6,414 nt of DNA from Candidatus Thorarchaeota archaeon. Lineage in GTDB: Archaea > Asgardarchaeota > Thorarchaeia > Thorarchaeales > Thorarchaeaceae. Where the stretch lies: the NCBI GenBank assembly GCA_016840965.1, contig JAEORI010000277.1:1-6414 (forward strand), in the 5' to 3' direction. The position numbers were made by a program, and so were the translations under genes. The notes below the pieces were generated by a model. It saw only the letters and a list, made by a program, of their open reading frames with translations, made no database searches and was not told the DNA's origin. Shown here one piece after another: positions 1 through 5,504 of this stretch (the first letter of the stretch is position 1; each line of letters starts with the position of its first letter).

Positions 1-2
1 CT

Positions 3-101
3 GTTGCCTTCGGGTACTTATGGGCGAAACAAAAAGGATTGGACTCTTTGAAGACCAAGCAACTAAGCAAGCCCGCACTCAACGTAACTGCTACTCAGTG
101 A
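3..101 (+). CDS. Possible 3' end of an unidentified gene
   Basis: Frame 3 is open from the window edge to a TGA at 99-101 and encodes 32 residues. It begins with an aromatic and hydrophobic stretch (VAFGYLWAKQKG) followed by a basic, polar tail, which would fit the last membrane helix and cytoplasmic tail of a membrane protein. Frame 2 is also open, to a TAG at 110-112, but its peptide is rich in Cys and Arg and looks less protein-like. No family can be named from so short a piece, and the stretch could be non-coding. If real, the gene converges on the minus-strand tRNA. Confidence 0.3.
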   Translation, partial: VAFGYLWAKQKGLDSLKTKQLSKPALNVTATQ

Positions 102-118
102 AGGTCAACTAGAAGAAA

Positions 119-195
119 TGGTGCCGCGGGTGTGATTTGAACACACGACGACACGGTCTTCAGCCGTGCGATCTCCCAGGCTGATCTACCGCGGC
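119..195 (-). tRNA. tRNA-Phe (anticodon GAA), CCA encoded
   Basis: On the minus strand the full cloverleaf can be drawn. The 7-bp acceptor stem pairs GCCGCGG (195-189) with CCGCGGC (129-123). The D arm has a GATC/GATC stem and a 9-base loop, and the anticodon stem is CACGG/CCGTG. The anticodon loop CTGAAGA (163-157) puts GAA at 161-159, so the tRNA reads Phe codons. The variable loop has 5 bases, the T stem is GTGTG/CACAC and the T loop is TTCAAAT. The discriminator A is at 122 and is followed by a genomically encoded CCA (121-119). There is no intron. Downstream on the minus strand is a pyrimidine-rich tract (TTTCTTCT) that may help termination. Confidence 0.97.
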
Positions 196-227
196 ATAGC
201 CTGTAATTGGTTTTCCTAGGGTTTTGT

Positions 228-236
228 GATATAAAG
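228..236 (-). promoter_or_regulatory. TATA box for tRNA-Phe
   Basis: The minus strand reads CTTTATATC here, a good archaeal TATA element. Its centre lies about 37 bases upstream of the first tRNA base, so a start about 25 bases downstream would leave a 5' leader of roughly 10 bases for RNase P to remove. Confidence 0.55.
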
Positions 237-253
237 ATAGCGCCATGGTGTGA

Positions 254-727
254 TTATGTCAATTTCTCAACAGCCAGCTTCACGTCATCAAAGGACGGGA
301 GCTTACCTGGATTATCACTCACCCACGTATAGACAACTGTTTGGTCCACATCAATGACAAATACCGCTCTCTTTGCCACCTCTTTCATACCCGCCAAATC
401 AGGATGGACAACATCATAGCTTCTGATGACAGTCTTTTCCCAATCTGATAGGAGAGGGAACTGGATGTCATTTACTTCCTTGAATGCTTTATGGCTAAAA
501 ATCCCGTCAACTGAGATTCCTAGCACATTTGCTCCCATGTCATTATAATCTGCCAACACATCTCTAAACCTGCAGAGTTCCTCTTGACAAACAGAACTGA
601 AATCCGCTGGATAGAATACAAGTACAACCGGACCCTTTTGGAGTTCCTCACTCAAGGTAACAGTCTTTCCTGGGGCTTCCAAGAGAGTAAAATCTGGAGC
701 CTCACTTCCTACTTCCAATCTTGTCAA
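254..727 (-). CDS. Peroxiredoxin, BCP/AhpC-TSA family
   Basis: This is a thiol peroxidase that reduces hydrogen peroxide and organic hydroperoxides in the cytoplasm. Counted from the TTG start chosen here (157 aa, the usual BCP length), the thioredoxin-like fold carries the active-site stretch FYPADFSSVCQEELC: Pro40, Ser44 in the Thr/Ser position and peroxidatic Cys47. Cys52 lies five residues later, where E. coli BCP has its resolving cysteine, so an atypical two-Cys cycle is likely. The conserved Arg is at 120 (AKRAVFVID). An in-frame GTG at 751 would add eight residues. I prefer TTG at 727 because GAGGTG (739-734) lies six bases upstream of it, and because the likely TATA box places the RNA start downstream of that GTG. 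The gene is downstream of the membrane-protein gene but probably has its own promoter. Confidence 0.93.
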   Translation of the reverse strand: MTRLEVGSEAPDFTLLEAPGKTVTLSEELQKGPVVLVFYPADFSSVCQEELCRFRDVLADYNDMGANVLGISVDGIFSHKAFKEVNDIQFPLLSDWEKTVIRSYDVVHPDLAGMKEVAKRAVFVIDVDQTVVYTWVSDNPGKLPSFDDVKLAVEKLT

Positions 728-733
728 AACAGG

Positions 734-739
734 CACCTC
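734..739 (-). promoter_or_regulatory. Ribosome-binding site that sets the peroxiredoxin start
   Basis: The minus strand reads GAGGTG, complementary to the archaeal 16S 3' end, and is followed six bases later by TTG (727-725). This favours TTG over the upstream GTG. Confidence 0.65.
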
Positions 740-761
740 ACAAAGATTCACTTTGAACTTG

Positions 762-770
762 ATTTTTAAG
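762..770 (-). promoter_or_regulatory. Probable TATA box for the peroxiredoxin gene
   Basis: The minus strand reads CTTAAAAAT. Its centre at about 766 predicts an RNA start near 741, just before the GAGGTG ribosome-binding site, giving a leader of about 14 bases. Distance and composition are the only support. Confidence 0.4.
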
Positions 771-795
771 ATTTGAGATGCTACAACACTTCTCT

Positions 796-1314
796 TTACC
801 TGATTTTATAGTTCATATAGCTTGCAACAAAGGCTGTTGCAATTGCTGCTGTATTCACTCCAAGGATGTAAACGAATAGTGGATCAAGAAATGCAAGTGT
901 AGCTAACCATGATGGAAGGCTTCCTGCATCTGCAAAACCGAATGGGACAAAGTAGAACAAGAAAAATACACAGGTCAAGAGACCTACACCCACAAATGCA
1001 GGCATATCTGAGGTGGAACGAGCAAATGCTGATAATCTACCAATCCAGTTTGTTTGTCCTCTTTGTCTTCTACGTGTCTTTCTCTTTGCTATGATATGTG
1101 CCCATCGATACATGGCTTCAGCCATGAGTATGTATGAGCCGCCAAGCACTACCATTACTCCAATTGACACTAGAATCTGGAGTTCCGCGCTGAGAACGTT
1201 AATGTAAGCCTGTGCATGCCAGATTATTGGTATCTGAACAAAACCTGCTATACCAAGTAGTATCAAGACTAGACCTGGTTTGCTACCGCGTCTCCACCAT
1301 ACTGCAAGGCTCAT
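796..1314 (-). CDS. Four-helix integral membrane protein, function unknown
   Basis: I do not recognise the family. The 172-residue product has four hydrophobic segments at about 13-33, 44-66, 104-126 and 142-165. A strongly basic loop (KRKTRRRQRG, 78-87) lies between helices 2 and 3. The N-terminus is basic (WWRRGSK) and the C-terminus ends NYKIR. By the positive-inside rule, both ends and the central loop are cytoplasmic. I see no signal peptide, metal motif or catalytic signature. A GTG at 1323 is in frame, but AGGTGA (1325-1320) overlaps it and sits five bases upstream of ATG 1314, so the ATG is the better start. The peroxiredoxin gene follows 68 bases downstream. Expression is probably controlled at the palindrome described just upstream. 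Confidence 0.8.
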   Translation of the reverse strand: MSLAVWWRRGSKPGLVLILLGIAGFVQIPIIWHAQAYINVLSAELQILVSIGVMVVLGGSYILMAEAMYRWAHIIAKRKTRRRQRGQTNWIGRLSAFARSTSDMPAFVGVGLLTCVFFLFYFVPFGFADAGSLPSWLATLAFLDPLFVYILGVNTAAIATAFVASYMNYKIR

Positions 1315-1341
1315 TATTTTCACCTTTCTTGTGACTGGCCG

Positions 1342-1353
1342 CTCAAATTTGAG
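1342..1353. promoter_or_regulatory. Perfect 12-bp palindrome, possible operator
   Basis: CTCAAATTTGAG is a perfect inverted repeat. It lies between a TATA-like box (1358-1367) and the ribosome-binding site (1325-1320) of the membrane-protein gene, where a dimeric repressor would block transcription start. A role as operator is inference. Confidence 0.4.
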
Positions 1354-1357
1354 TCTG

Positions 1358-1367
1358 CACTTTAAGG
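1358..1367 (-). promoter_or_regulatory. TATA-like box for the membrane-protein gene
   Basis: The minus strand reads CCTTAAAGTG. A start about 25 bases downstream would fall near 1337, about a dozen bases before the AGGTGA site. It is a weak match to the archaeal consensus. Confidence 0.35.
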
Positions 1368-1382
1368 TTTTGGAACATATAC

Positions 1383-1958
1383 TTACAACTTTCGTGACTC
1401 AACTTTGAACCACTCACCATGGTCCTCATAACTCTGCTGTTCAAATCCAATATCTGCAATTAGCTCCAATATCCTTGGAAGAGTCTGATCCTGCCCTCCC
1501 TTGACGCCATATCCTGTCTTAGAAAGTGTTCCATCAGGGAATGTGAATGTGGCCCAGAAGATTAGACTGTCGCCTTGATCAGGAATACGACTTGCCATTA
1601 TGGATAGTTTTCCTTTCTTTTTGAGTACACGATGCGCTGCTTCGAGAACAGCACGCTTTGTACTCCAATCACTCATAAAACCCAATGAGAACCATAAGGT
1701 CACCGAATCGAAGATTTCGTCTTTGAAACAGGGATATTTACCATCTGCAACAAACCAATTTGATGAGTGACTATGAATTTGAGCCTCTCTAATTTCACTC
1801 ATTCTTATATCCAAAACACAGACTTTGTTTCCTTCTATCCTTGATACGAGGCCTTCTCCTCCTCCACCAATGTCTAGTATCAGATTATCATCAATCAGTC
1901 GTTCAAGGTTGATTTTCTGAGGTGGGGTTTCGATATGTTTCGGAGCGTCAGGCGAACT
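1383..1958 (-). CDS. Class I SAM-dependent methyltransferase, start codon unresolved
   Basis: The open stretch encodes 191 residues after the TAA of the TPR gene. Counted from base 1958, motif I is LILDIGGGGEG (26-36), the acidic residue ending strand 2 is Asp50, VADGKYP with Asp72 follows, and FDSVTLWFSLGF (84-95) is the motif-IV region. These are the SAM-binding landmarks of a Rossmann-fold methyltransferase, here a compact form with little beyond the core. The substrate cannot be told. No ATG, GTG or TTG lies between the TAA and motif I. The first TTG (1814) falls after motif I and would remove the SAM site, so it is not a credible start. A strong AGGAGG (1969-1964) lies in the right place for a start near 1955, where the codon is TCG. 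Possible explanations are a non-standard start, stop readthrough from the TPR frame, a recent mutation or a base-calling error. Confidence 0.82.
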   Translation of the reverse strand, partial: SSPDAPKHIETPPQKINLERLIDDNLILDIGGGGEGLVSRIEGNKVCVLDIRMSEIREAQIHSHSSNWFVADGKYPCFKDEIFDSVTLWFSLGFMSDWSTKRAVLEAAHRVLKKKGKLSIMASRIPDQGDSLIFWATFTFPDGTLSKTGYGVKGGQDQTLPRILELIADIGFEQQSYEDHGEWFKVESRKL

Positions 1959-2588
1959 TTATCCCTCCTCCGCATCATCTACAAAATCTGTAATTTCTTC
2001 AAGAATTTGATCAAAGTTGGGTATTTGTTCTAGCGCATGCTCATGAGTTCTCATAGCATCTTTGGTTCTCCCCTCATCCTCATAATAACTGATTAGATTT
2101 AACCATCCTGCAAAATGCTCGGGTCGAATCTCTACCGCCTTCTTTAAAGCTCGTTCAGCTTCTTCACCTTTTCCAAGAGTTGCAAGAACTACTCCTAGAT
2201 TGCACCACGTGTCAGAATCATCTGGATCCAGCTCAGACGCCTTTCTGAATGCGAACTCCGCATCATCAAACTGATCCGTGGCATTGTAGACACATCCCAG
2301 ATTGTACCACACGTCGGATTCCTCATTATTGTATTCCAGTGCTCCCTTGAGTGCTTGTTCAGCCTCATCAAAGCGGTTCTGTATAAACAACACAGCTCCT
2401 AAGTCGCGCCACGCATCAACAGAACCGGGGTTCAAATCTAGAACAGTCTGGAATGCAATTTCTGCACCCTTAAGATCGCCCTCCTCATAGAGAAAACCAC
2501 CTAACTCGTACCAACTCTCTGGGTTTTTTGCGTCTTTTCCCCTCTCTTCTAACTGTCTGCTGAGGGTTTTTTGAATTGATTTGGTCAT
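1959..2588 (-). CDS. TPR-repeat protein, five repeats
   Basis: This is a 209-residue soluble protein built almost wholly of tetratricopeptide repeats of 34 residues: about 23-56, 57-90, 91-124, 125-158 and 159-192. Each has the W-x-x-L-G / A-x-x-A-F / P pattern, for example WYNLGCVYNATDQFDDAEFA. Such arrays form a superhelix that binds other proteins. No enzymatic domain is present and the partner is unknown. A short N-terminal helix (1-22) caps the array and the last residues are acidic (DFVDDAEEG). No ribosome-binding site precedes the ATG, and a TATA-like box is centred about 29 bases upstream, so the mRNA is probably leaderless. The TAA stop is in the same frame as the methyltransferase that follows, so readthrough would give a protein of about 401 residues. 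Confidence 0.93.
   Translation of the reverse strand: MTKSIQKTLSRQLEERGKDAKNPESWYELGGFLYEEGDLKGAEIAFQTVLDLNPGSVDAWRDLGAVLFIQNRFDEAEQALKGALEYNNEESDVWYNLGCVYNATDQFDDAEFAFRKASELDPDDSDTWCNLGVVLATLGKGEEAERALKKAVEIRPEHFAGWLNLISYYEDEGRTKDAMRTHEHALEQIPNFDQILEEITDFVDDAEEG
1964..1969 (-). promoter_or_regulatory. Strong ribosome-binding site with no canonical start after it
   Basis: The minus strand reads AGGAGG inside the last codons of the TPR gene (the Glu-Glu-Gly end). This is where a downstream coupled gene would have its ribosome-binding site. The eight bases after it end at a TCG codon (1955-1953); a single C-to-T change there would give TTG. Confidence 0.5.
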
Positions 2589-2611
2589 GTCTGGTTCTCG
2601 AGAGATTATAC

Positions 2612-2622
2612 CTAATATATTC
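2612..2622 (-). promoter_or_regulatory. TATA box for the TPR gene, leaderless start
   Basis: The minus strand reads GAATATATTAG. It is centred about 29 bases before the ATG at 2588, which puts transcription start at or within a few bases of the start codon. An 8-bp palindrome TCTCGAGA (2596-2603) lies between box and ATG and may be chance. Confidence 0.5.
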
Positions 2623-2725
2623 TTGATTATGTGTCTCTCTTCTGAAAAGCTTGAGAAAGTGACAGAAAATAAGGAATATTACATTGTTTTACAGTCTTGT
2701 ACTCCGAACATGGAGTAGAATATCA

Positions 2726-3355
2726 ATGGATCTCACAGATGTCACGAACATGATCGTCGAACTTGATATCGACAATGTAGCGAACGCTGTTCAACATCAA
2801 ATTGATGCGGGCACAAATCCACAGGACATTCTAAATGCCCTCACAATGGGAATGGAGGAAGTTGGCAGAAGATATGAAGCTGATGAGTACTTTCTTGCTG
2901 AACTTGTTCTAGCTGGTGATACTATGAAAACAGCTTTTGATGTCCTTAAGCCACATCTGAAGTCCGAAGACACTGGTGATAAGACACCTATCATAGCTGC
3001 TACTGTCAAAGGAGACAATCATGACATTGGGAAGAATATTCTCATCTCGATGTTGGTATCAGCTGGATTTGAAGTGGTCGATCTTGGAACTGACTGTCCC
3101 CCTGAGAAGATTGTTGATGCTGTTAGAAACACAAGTACCAAAATTGTTGCTCTCAGTGCGTTACTCACAATGACAATGAGAGAAATAACTACTGTTGACA
3201 AGGCTCTCCAACAAGCTGGTCTGCGAGACCGTGTGAAGATAATAGTAGGTGGAGCTCCATTGTCGATGGAGCTGGCTAAAGAGTTAGGTGCAGACGATTA
3301 TGGTCAAGATGCGATTGAAGGAGTGAAACGGATTAGGGCTCTTTTGGAAAGCTGA
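2726..3355 (+). CDS. Corrinoid (B12-binding) protein, MtbC/MttC/MtmC-like
   Basis: This is a 209-residue methyl-carrying corrinoid protein. In the known family the bound cobamide accepts a methyl group from a methylated amine or other substrate through a substrate-specific methyltransferase, then passes it to coenzyme M or tetrahydropterin. Residues 1-80 are the helical cap domain (MGMEEVGRRYEADEYFLAEL at 41-60). From about 88 follows the Rossmann-like B12 domain with GDNHDIGKN (96-104), whose His99 is the expected lower cobalt ligand (DxHxxG), then SALLTMTM (144-151) and GGAP (175-178). An upstream TTG at 2684 is in frame but extends beyond the family N-terminus. ATG 2726 has GGAG at 2712-2715. 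No MttB, MtbA or reductive activase gene is in view, so the substrate is unknown. The gene is divergent from the TPR gene. Confidence 0.93.
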   Translation: MDLTDVTNMIVELDIDNVANAVQHQIDAGTNPQDILNALTMGMEEVGRRYEADEYFLAELVLAGDTMKTAFDVLKPHLKSEDTGDKTPIIAATVKGDNHDIGKNILISMLVSAGFEVVDLGTDCPPEKIVDAVRNTSTKIVALSALLTMTMREITTVDKALQQAGLRDRVKIIVGGAPLSMELAKELGADDYGQDAIEGVKRIRALLES

Positions 3356-3497
3356 TTTAGTTCAGTGACTGCGCAGGTGCTTCGCCATGTTCCTTTTACT
3401 GTTTGTAACACGCCCTGTAGCATATATGCACAATCTCTATCTCCTTTTGCTACTATAGATTATCCACTGAGCTCCATATATCCATTCCAAGGAGTGT

Positions 3498-3689
3498 ATG
3501 TTTTTGGAAGACGATGAGCCTAATCTAGAAACAGCTTTCAAGGTAGTTGCAATCATGCAGACTATAACAGAGGAATTAGGTGAGTCTGAAAAGAAGCTTT
3601 GGCGCAAGATGCTTGGTATTTCATCAACACCCTCTACAAATAATGGAATAAAGAAGAAAACAGAGCAATCTATCTCAGATAAGAGATGA
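3498..3689 (+). CDS. Small acidic protein of unknown function
   Basis: This is an unrecognised 63-residue ORF. The first 15 residues are acidic (FLEDDEPNLE). The middle (about 12-40) could form amphipathic helices (AFKVVAIMQTITEELG, then KKLWRKMLG), and the last 20 residues are polar, basic and low-complexity, probably disordered. AAGGAG (3489-3494) precedes the start. Spacing to the ATG is short (3 bases from GGAG), and an in-frame TTG at 3504 with a 9-base gap is an alternative. A TATA-like ACTATAGAT (3452-3460) lies about 40 bases upstream. The opposite strand is also open (3437-3721), but its peptide is less protein-like and has no ribosome-binding site that I could see. It may be a lineage-specific gene. 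Confidence 0.5.
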   Translation: MFLEDDEPNLETAFKVVAIMQTITEELGESEKKLWRKMLGISSTPSTNNGIKKKTEQSISDKR

Positions 3690-3810
3690 GTGTCGCCTTT
3701 TGGTTGAATCCATTGAAACACATATTGAAATACTCAGCTACTATTCTCCTTTCAATCTCTAAAGATAAGTAGAAGAAGAGTACCTGAAAAGAGTGTGAGG
3801 ATTGGAAAAA

Positions 3811-4785
3811 ATGAATAGAGTAGGTGTACCAGTGGATCTAGATAGTAGCACATCAATTATTGACATTGGATACTTTCATGTCGTCGGTGCTAGTTCGATT
3901 TACCTTATAAAAGGAGAGAAATCTTGTATTATAGACACAGGAACAGCTGCTGAAGTACCTACATTATGTAAGGGACTCAGAGCTGCTAATGCCTATCCTC
4001 CTGACGTCATTGCGCTTACTCACTCTCATTTTGACCATTGCCAAGGTGTTCCAAAGCTCAGAGAGCTTGCCGCTAAAGAAGGGAAAGAGATAGACGTTGT
4101 AGCATCAGAAGCTGGCGTCGAATTATTGGCTGACCAGTCCTACAACAGGGTATTTGACAAAAAGGGACGTTACGAGGACATCCCTAATGTGAATCCGCTG
4201 AAGGAAGGAGATGTGATTGATTTGGGTGGTGAAACACTCAAGGTGATCAACACACCCGGTCATTCAGATGACCAAGTTTCCTTTCTACATCAAGAAACGG
4301 GACGGCTATACGTTGGAGACACATTAGGTTTGCATTTGAGCGAAGAAAGCTACGTTCCACCATTTTTCCCTGCAAATTGGGACCTAGAATCTTTCCACGC
4401 AACAATCAATAAGTTGAAACAAATTGATTTCAAGCAGATCTGTTTCGCCCACTTTGGACCATTATCCGAAATGAAATCTCAAGAGTTTCTTGATTTTGCA
4501 TTAAATCAGACCAAGCTATGGTGGTCCCTCTTCGAACAAGCAGATGAAGCTGGGAAAGTCAGGGATTACGACTATCTCCTAGAGAATATACTGAATGAAT
4601 CAGGACTAGTATTTCCACGCCTTGAACTATTGAGCGCAAAACTTAGGATTGGATTGAAGCTTTTGAATGGCGTCAGAAAAATCAGAGGGAAGAGTTCTAT
4701 CTTGGCTTCGCAAGTCCTAATGCATGATTATATCATCCCATGGTTGTCGAGAGGGTACAGGATTTACAAGGAAACCAAAACGTGA
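3811..4785 (+). CDS. Metallo-beta-lactamase-fold hydrolase with extra C-terminal region
   Basis: This is a 324-residue member of the MBL superfamily, most of which hydrolyse thioesters, lactones, phosphoesters or similar bonds with a di-zinc or di-iron centre. The metal ligands are visible: HSHFDH (His71, His73, Asp75, His76), NTPGH (His151), VGD (Asp170) and FAHFGP (His214). The fold starts with strands around 15-43 (CIIDTGT). About 100 residues follow the last ligand. They are largely helical (LWWSLFEQADEAG, then LELLSAKLRIGLKLL) and may form the active-site lid or a dimer surface and set specificity. An in-frame TTG at 3802 would add three residues, but GAGG (3797-3800) is too close to it and better spaced for ATG 3811. 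The substrate is unknown. The nitroreductase pair follows after 137 bases under its own promoter. Confidence 0.92.
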   Translation: MNRVGVPVDLDSSTSIIDIGYFHVVGASSIYLIKGEKSCIIDTGTAAEVPTLCKGLRAANAYPPDVIALTHSHFDHCQGVPKLRELAAKEGKEIDVVASEAGVELLADQSYNRVFDKKGRYEDIPNVNPLKEGDVIDLGGETLKVINTPGHSDDQVSFLHQETGRLYVGDTLGLHLSEESYVPPFFPANWDLESFHATINKLKQIDFKQICFAHFGPLSEMKSQEFLDFALNQTKLWWSLFEQADEAGKVRDYDYLLENILNESGLVFPRLELLSAKLRIGLKLLNGVRKIRGKSSILASQVLMHDYIIPWLSRGYRIYKETKT

Positions 4786-4821
4786 CACAGCTTCTTGAAC
4801 CAGTAATGCGCAGAATAGACA

Positions 4822-4831
4822 ATTTATATAT
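4822..4831 (+). promoter_or_regulatory. TATA box for the nitroreductase operon
   Basis: ATTTATATAT is close to the archaeal consensus. Transcription would start near 4853, inside the palindrome. A second AT box, TATATATT (4841-4848), would start RNA near 4870 and is an alternative. Confidence 0.5.
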
Positions 4832-4856
4832 CGGACATCCTATATATTGGATATCC
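4825..4856 (+). repeat. Two tandem 16-bp direct repeats in a promoter
   Basis: TATATATCGGACATCC (4825-4840) is followed immediately by TATATATTGGATATCC (4841-4856), with 14 of 16 bases identical and both differences C/T. The 16-base step is about one and a half helical turns. The repeats overlap the TATA box and the palindrome and look like paired binding sites for a regulator. Confidence 0.6.
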
Positions 4857-4860
4857 AATA
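4845..4860. promoter_or_regulatory. Perfect 16-bp palindrome, probable operator
   Basis: TATTGGATATCCAATA is a perfect inverted repeat in the MBL-nitroreductase gap, at the predicted transcription start. A dimeric winged-helix repressor is the simplest reader. No regulator gene is in the window. Confidence 0.55.
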
Positions 4861-4922
4861 CTTGTGTGATCTCTATGATAGGTGAAAATGATTGCGCATC
4901 AACAGGAAATGGCGAACTCAAA

Positions 4923-5474
4923 ATGAGTAATTTTTTCGATGTTATCAGGATACGAAGGAGTATACGAAAATACAAGGACATTGAGATTCCAGATGAACAT
5001 ATCTCTCAGATGCTTGAAGCAGCTCGACTTGCACCTTCAACAAATAACACCCAATCGTGGCGGTACATAGTAGTGAAAAATCCTGAAACAATAGCACTAC
5101 TTTCAATGGTTGCAGGTCGACAGAAGTTCATTGAAGATTCTAAAGCAGTGATCATAGCTATAGCCAATCGGGCTGCCTCCTGTTGTCCCGGAAATCCATC
5201 CATGTGGCATGTTCAGGACACAATGATTGCTACTGAACACATTGTTCTAGCAGCAACTGCTCTCGGCTATGGTTCATGTTGGGTAGCTATGTTAGATTCT
5301 AGAAACAGTCAGAATATAACCGAAGTCAAAAAGGCTCTTCGAATCCCAGAAACCGCTGATATCGTTGCTCTAGTGACTCTTGGCGTACCGGATGAGATCC
5401 CCTCTCCAAGATCTACAAAAGAGCTGAATGAGATTGCGTTCTCCGAAGCCTATGGTTTCAGCTGGAATACGTAG
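4923..5474 (+). CDS. Nitroreductase-family FMN oxidoreductase
   Basis: This is a 183-residue cytoplasmic flavoprotein of the nitroreductase superfamily, which uses NAD(P)H and FMN to reduce nitroaromatics, quinones, flavins or other electrophiles. FMN-binding landmarks are RRSIRKY (11-17), APSTNNTQSWRYIVV (37-51, for the usual APSGGNxQPWxF), LGYGSCWV (114-121) and VTLGVPDE (151-158). The start used here is the Met just before the conserved NFFDVIRIRRSIR block. An in-frame ATG at 4875 adds 16 residues and has GTGATC (4868-4873) suitably placed as a ribosome-binding site, so it cannot be excluded; ATG 4923 itself has only a weak site. An unusual SCCPGN (86-91) lies in the variable middle region. 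The flavin-reductase-like gene follows 30 bases downstream, so the two are probably co-transcribed. The true substrate is unknown. Confidence 0.9.
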   Translation: MSNFFDVIRIRRSIRKYKDIEIPDEHISQMLEAARLAPSTNNTQSWRYIVVKNPETIALLSMVAGRQKFIEDSKAVIIAIANRAASCCPGNPSMWHVQDTMIATEHIVLAATALGYGSCWVAMLDSRNSQNITEVKKALRIPETADIVALVTLGVPDEIPSPRSTKELNEIAFSEAYGFSWNT

Positions 5475-5504
5475 AATGCCATATCCAAGATAGGGGGTTG
5501 AAAA

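Noticed and set aside
1013..1207. Plus-strand ORF inside the membrane-protein gene
   Set aside because: It lies wholly antisense to a convincing membrane protein with a good ribosome-binding site, and its peptide has no recognisable features.
1383..1814. Methyltransferase beginning at TTG 1814
   Set aside because: This start lies after the glycine-rich SAM motif (bases about 1881-1851), which is intact in the same frame upstream. The protein would lack its cofactor site.
2684..2725. Corrinoid protein starting at TTG 2684
   Set aside because: The added 14 residues precede the normal family start, and the ATG at 2726 has GGAG upstream.
3437..3721. Minus-strand ORF of 94 codons between the corrinoid and MBL genes
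   Set aside because: It mirrors the plus-strand small ORF, has an odd composition with runs of Phe and Ser, and I found no ribosome-binding site for it. The plus-strand frame reads better.
4807..4898. TGCGCA at 4807-4812 and again at 4893-4898 as paired sites around the nitroreductase promoter
   Set aside because: Six-base self-complementary words recur by chance, and the flanks do not match beyond one or two bases.
4740..4922. Long N-terminal extension of the nitroreductase from ATG 4740
   Set aside because: It would overlap the end of the MBL gene, and the TATA box, tandem repeats and palindrome would then be coding. The extension has no similarity to the family N-terminus that I recognise.
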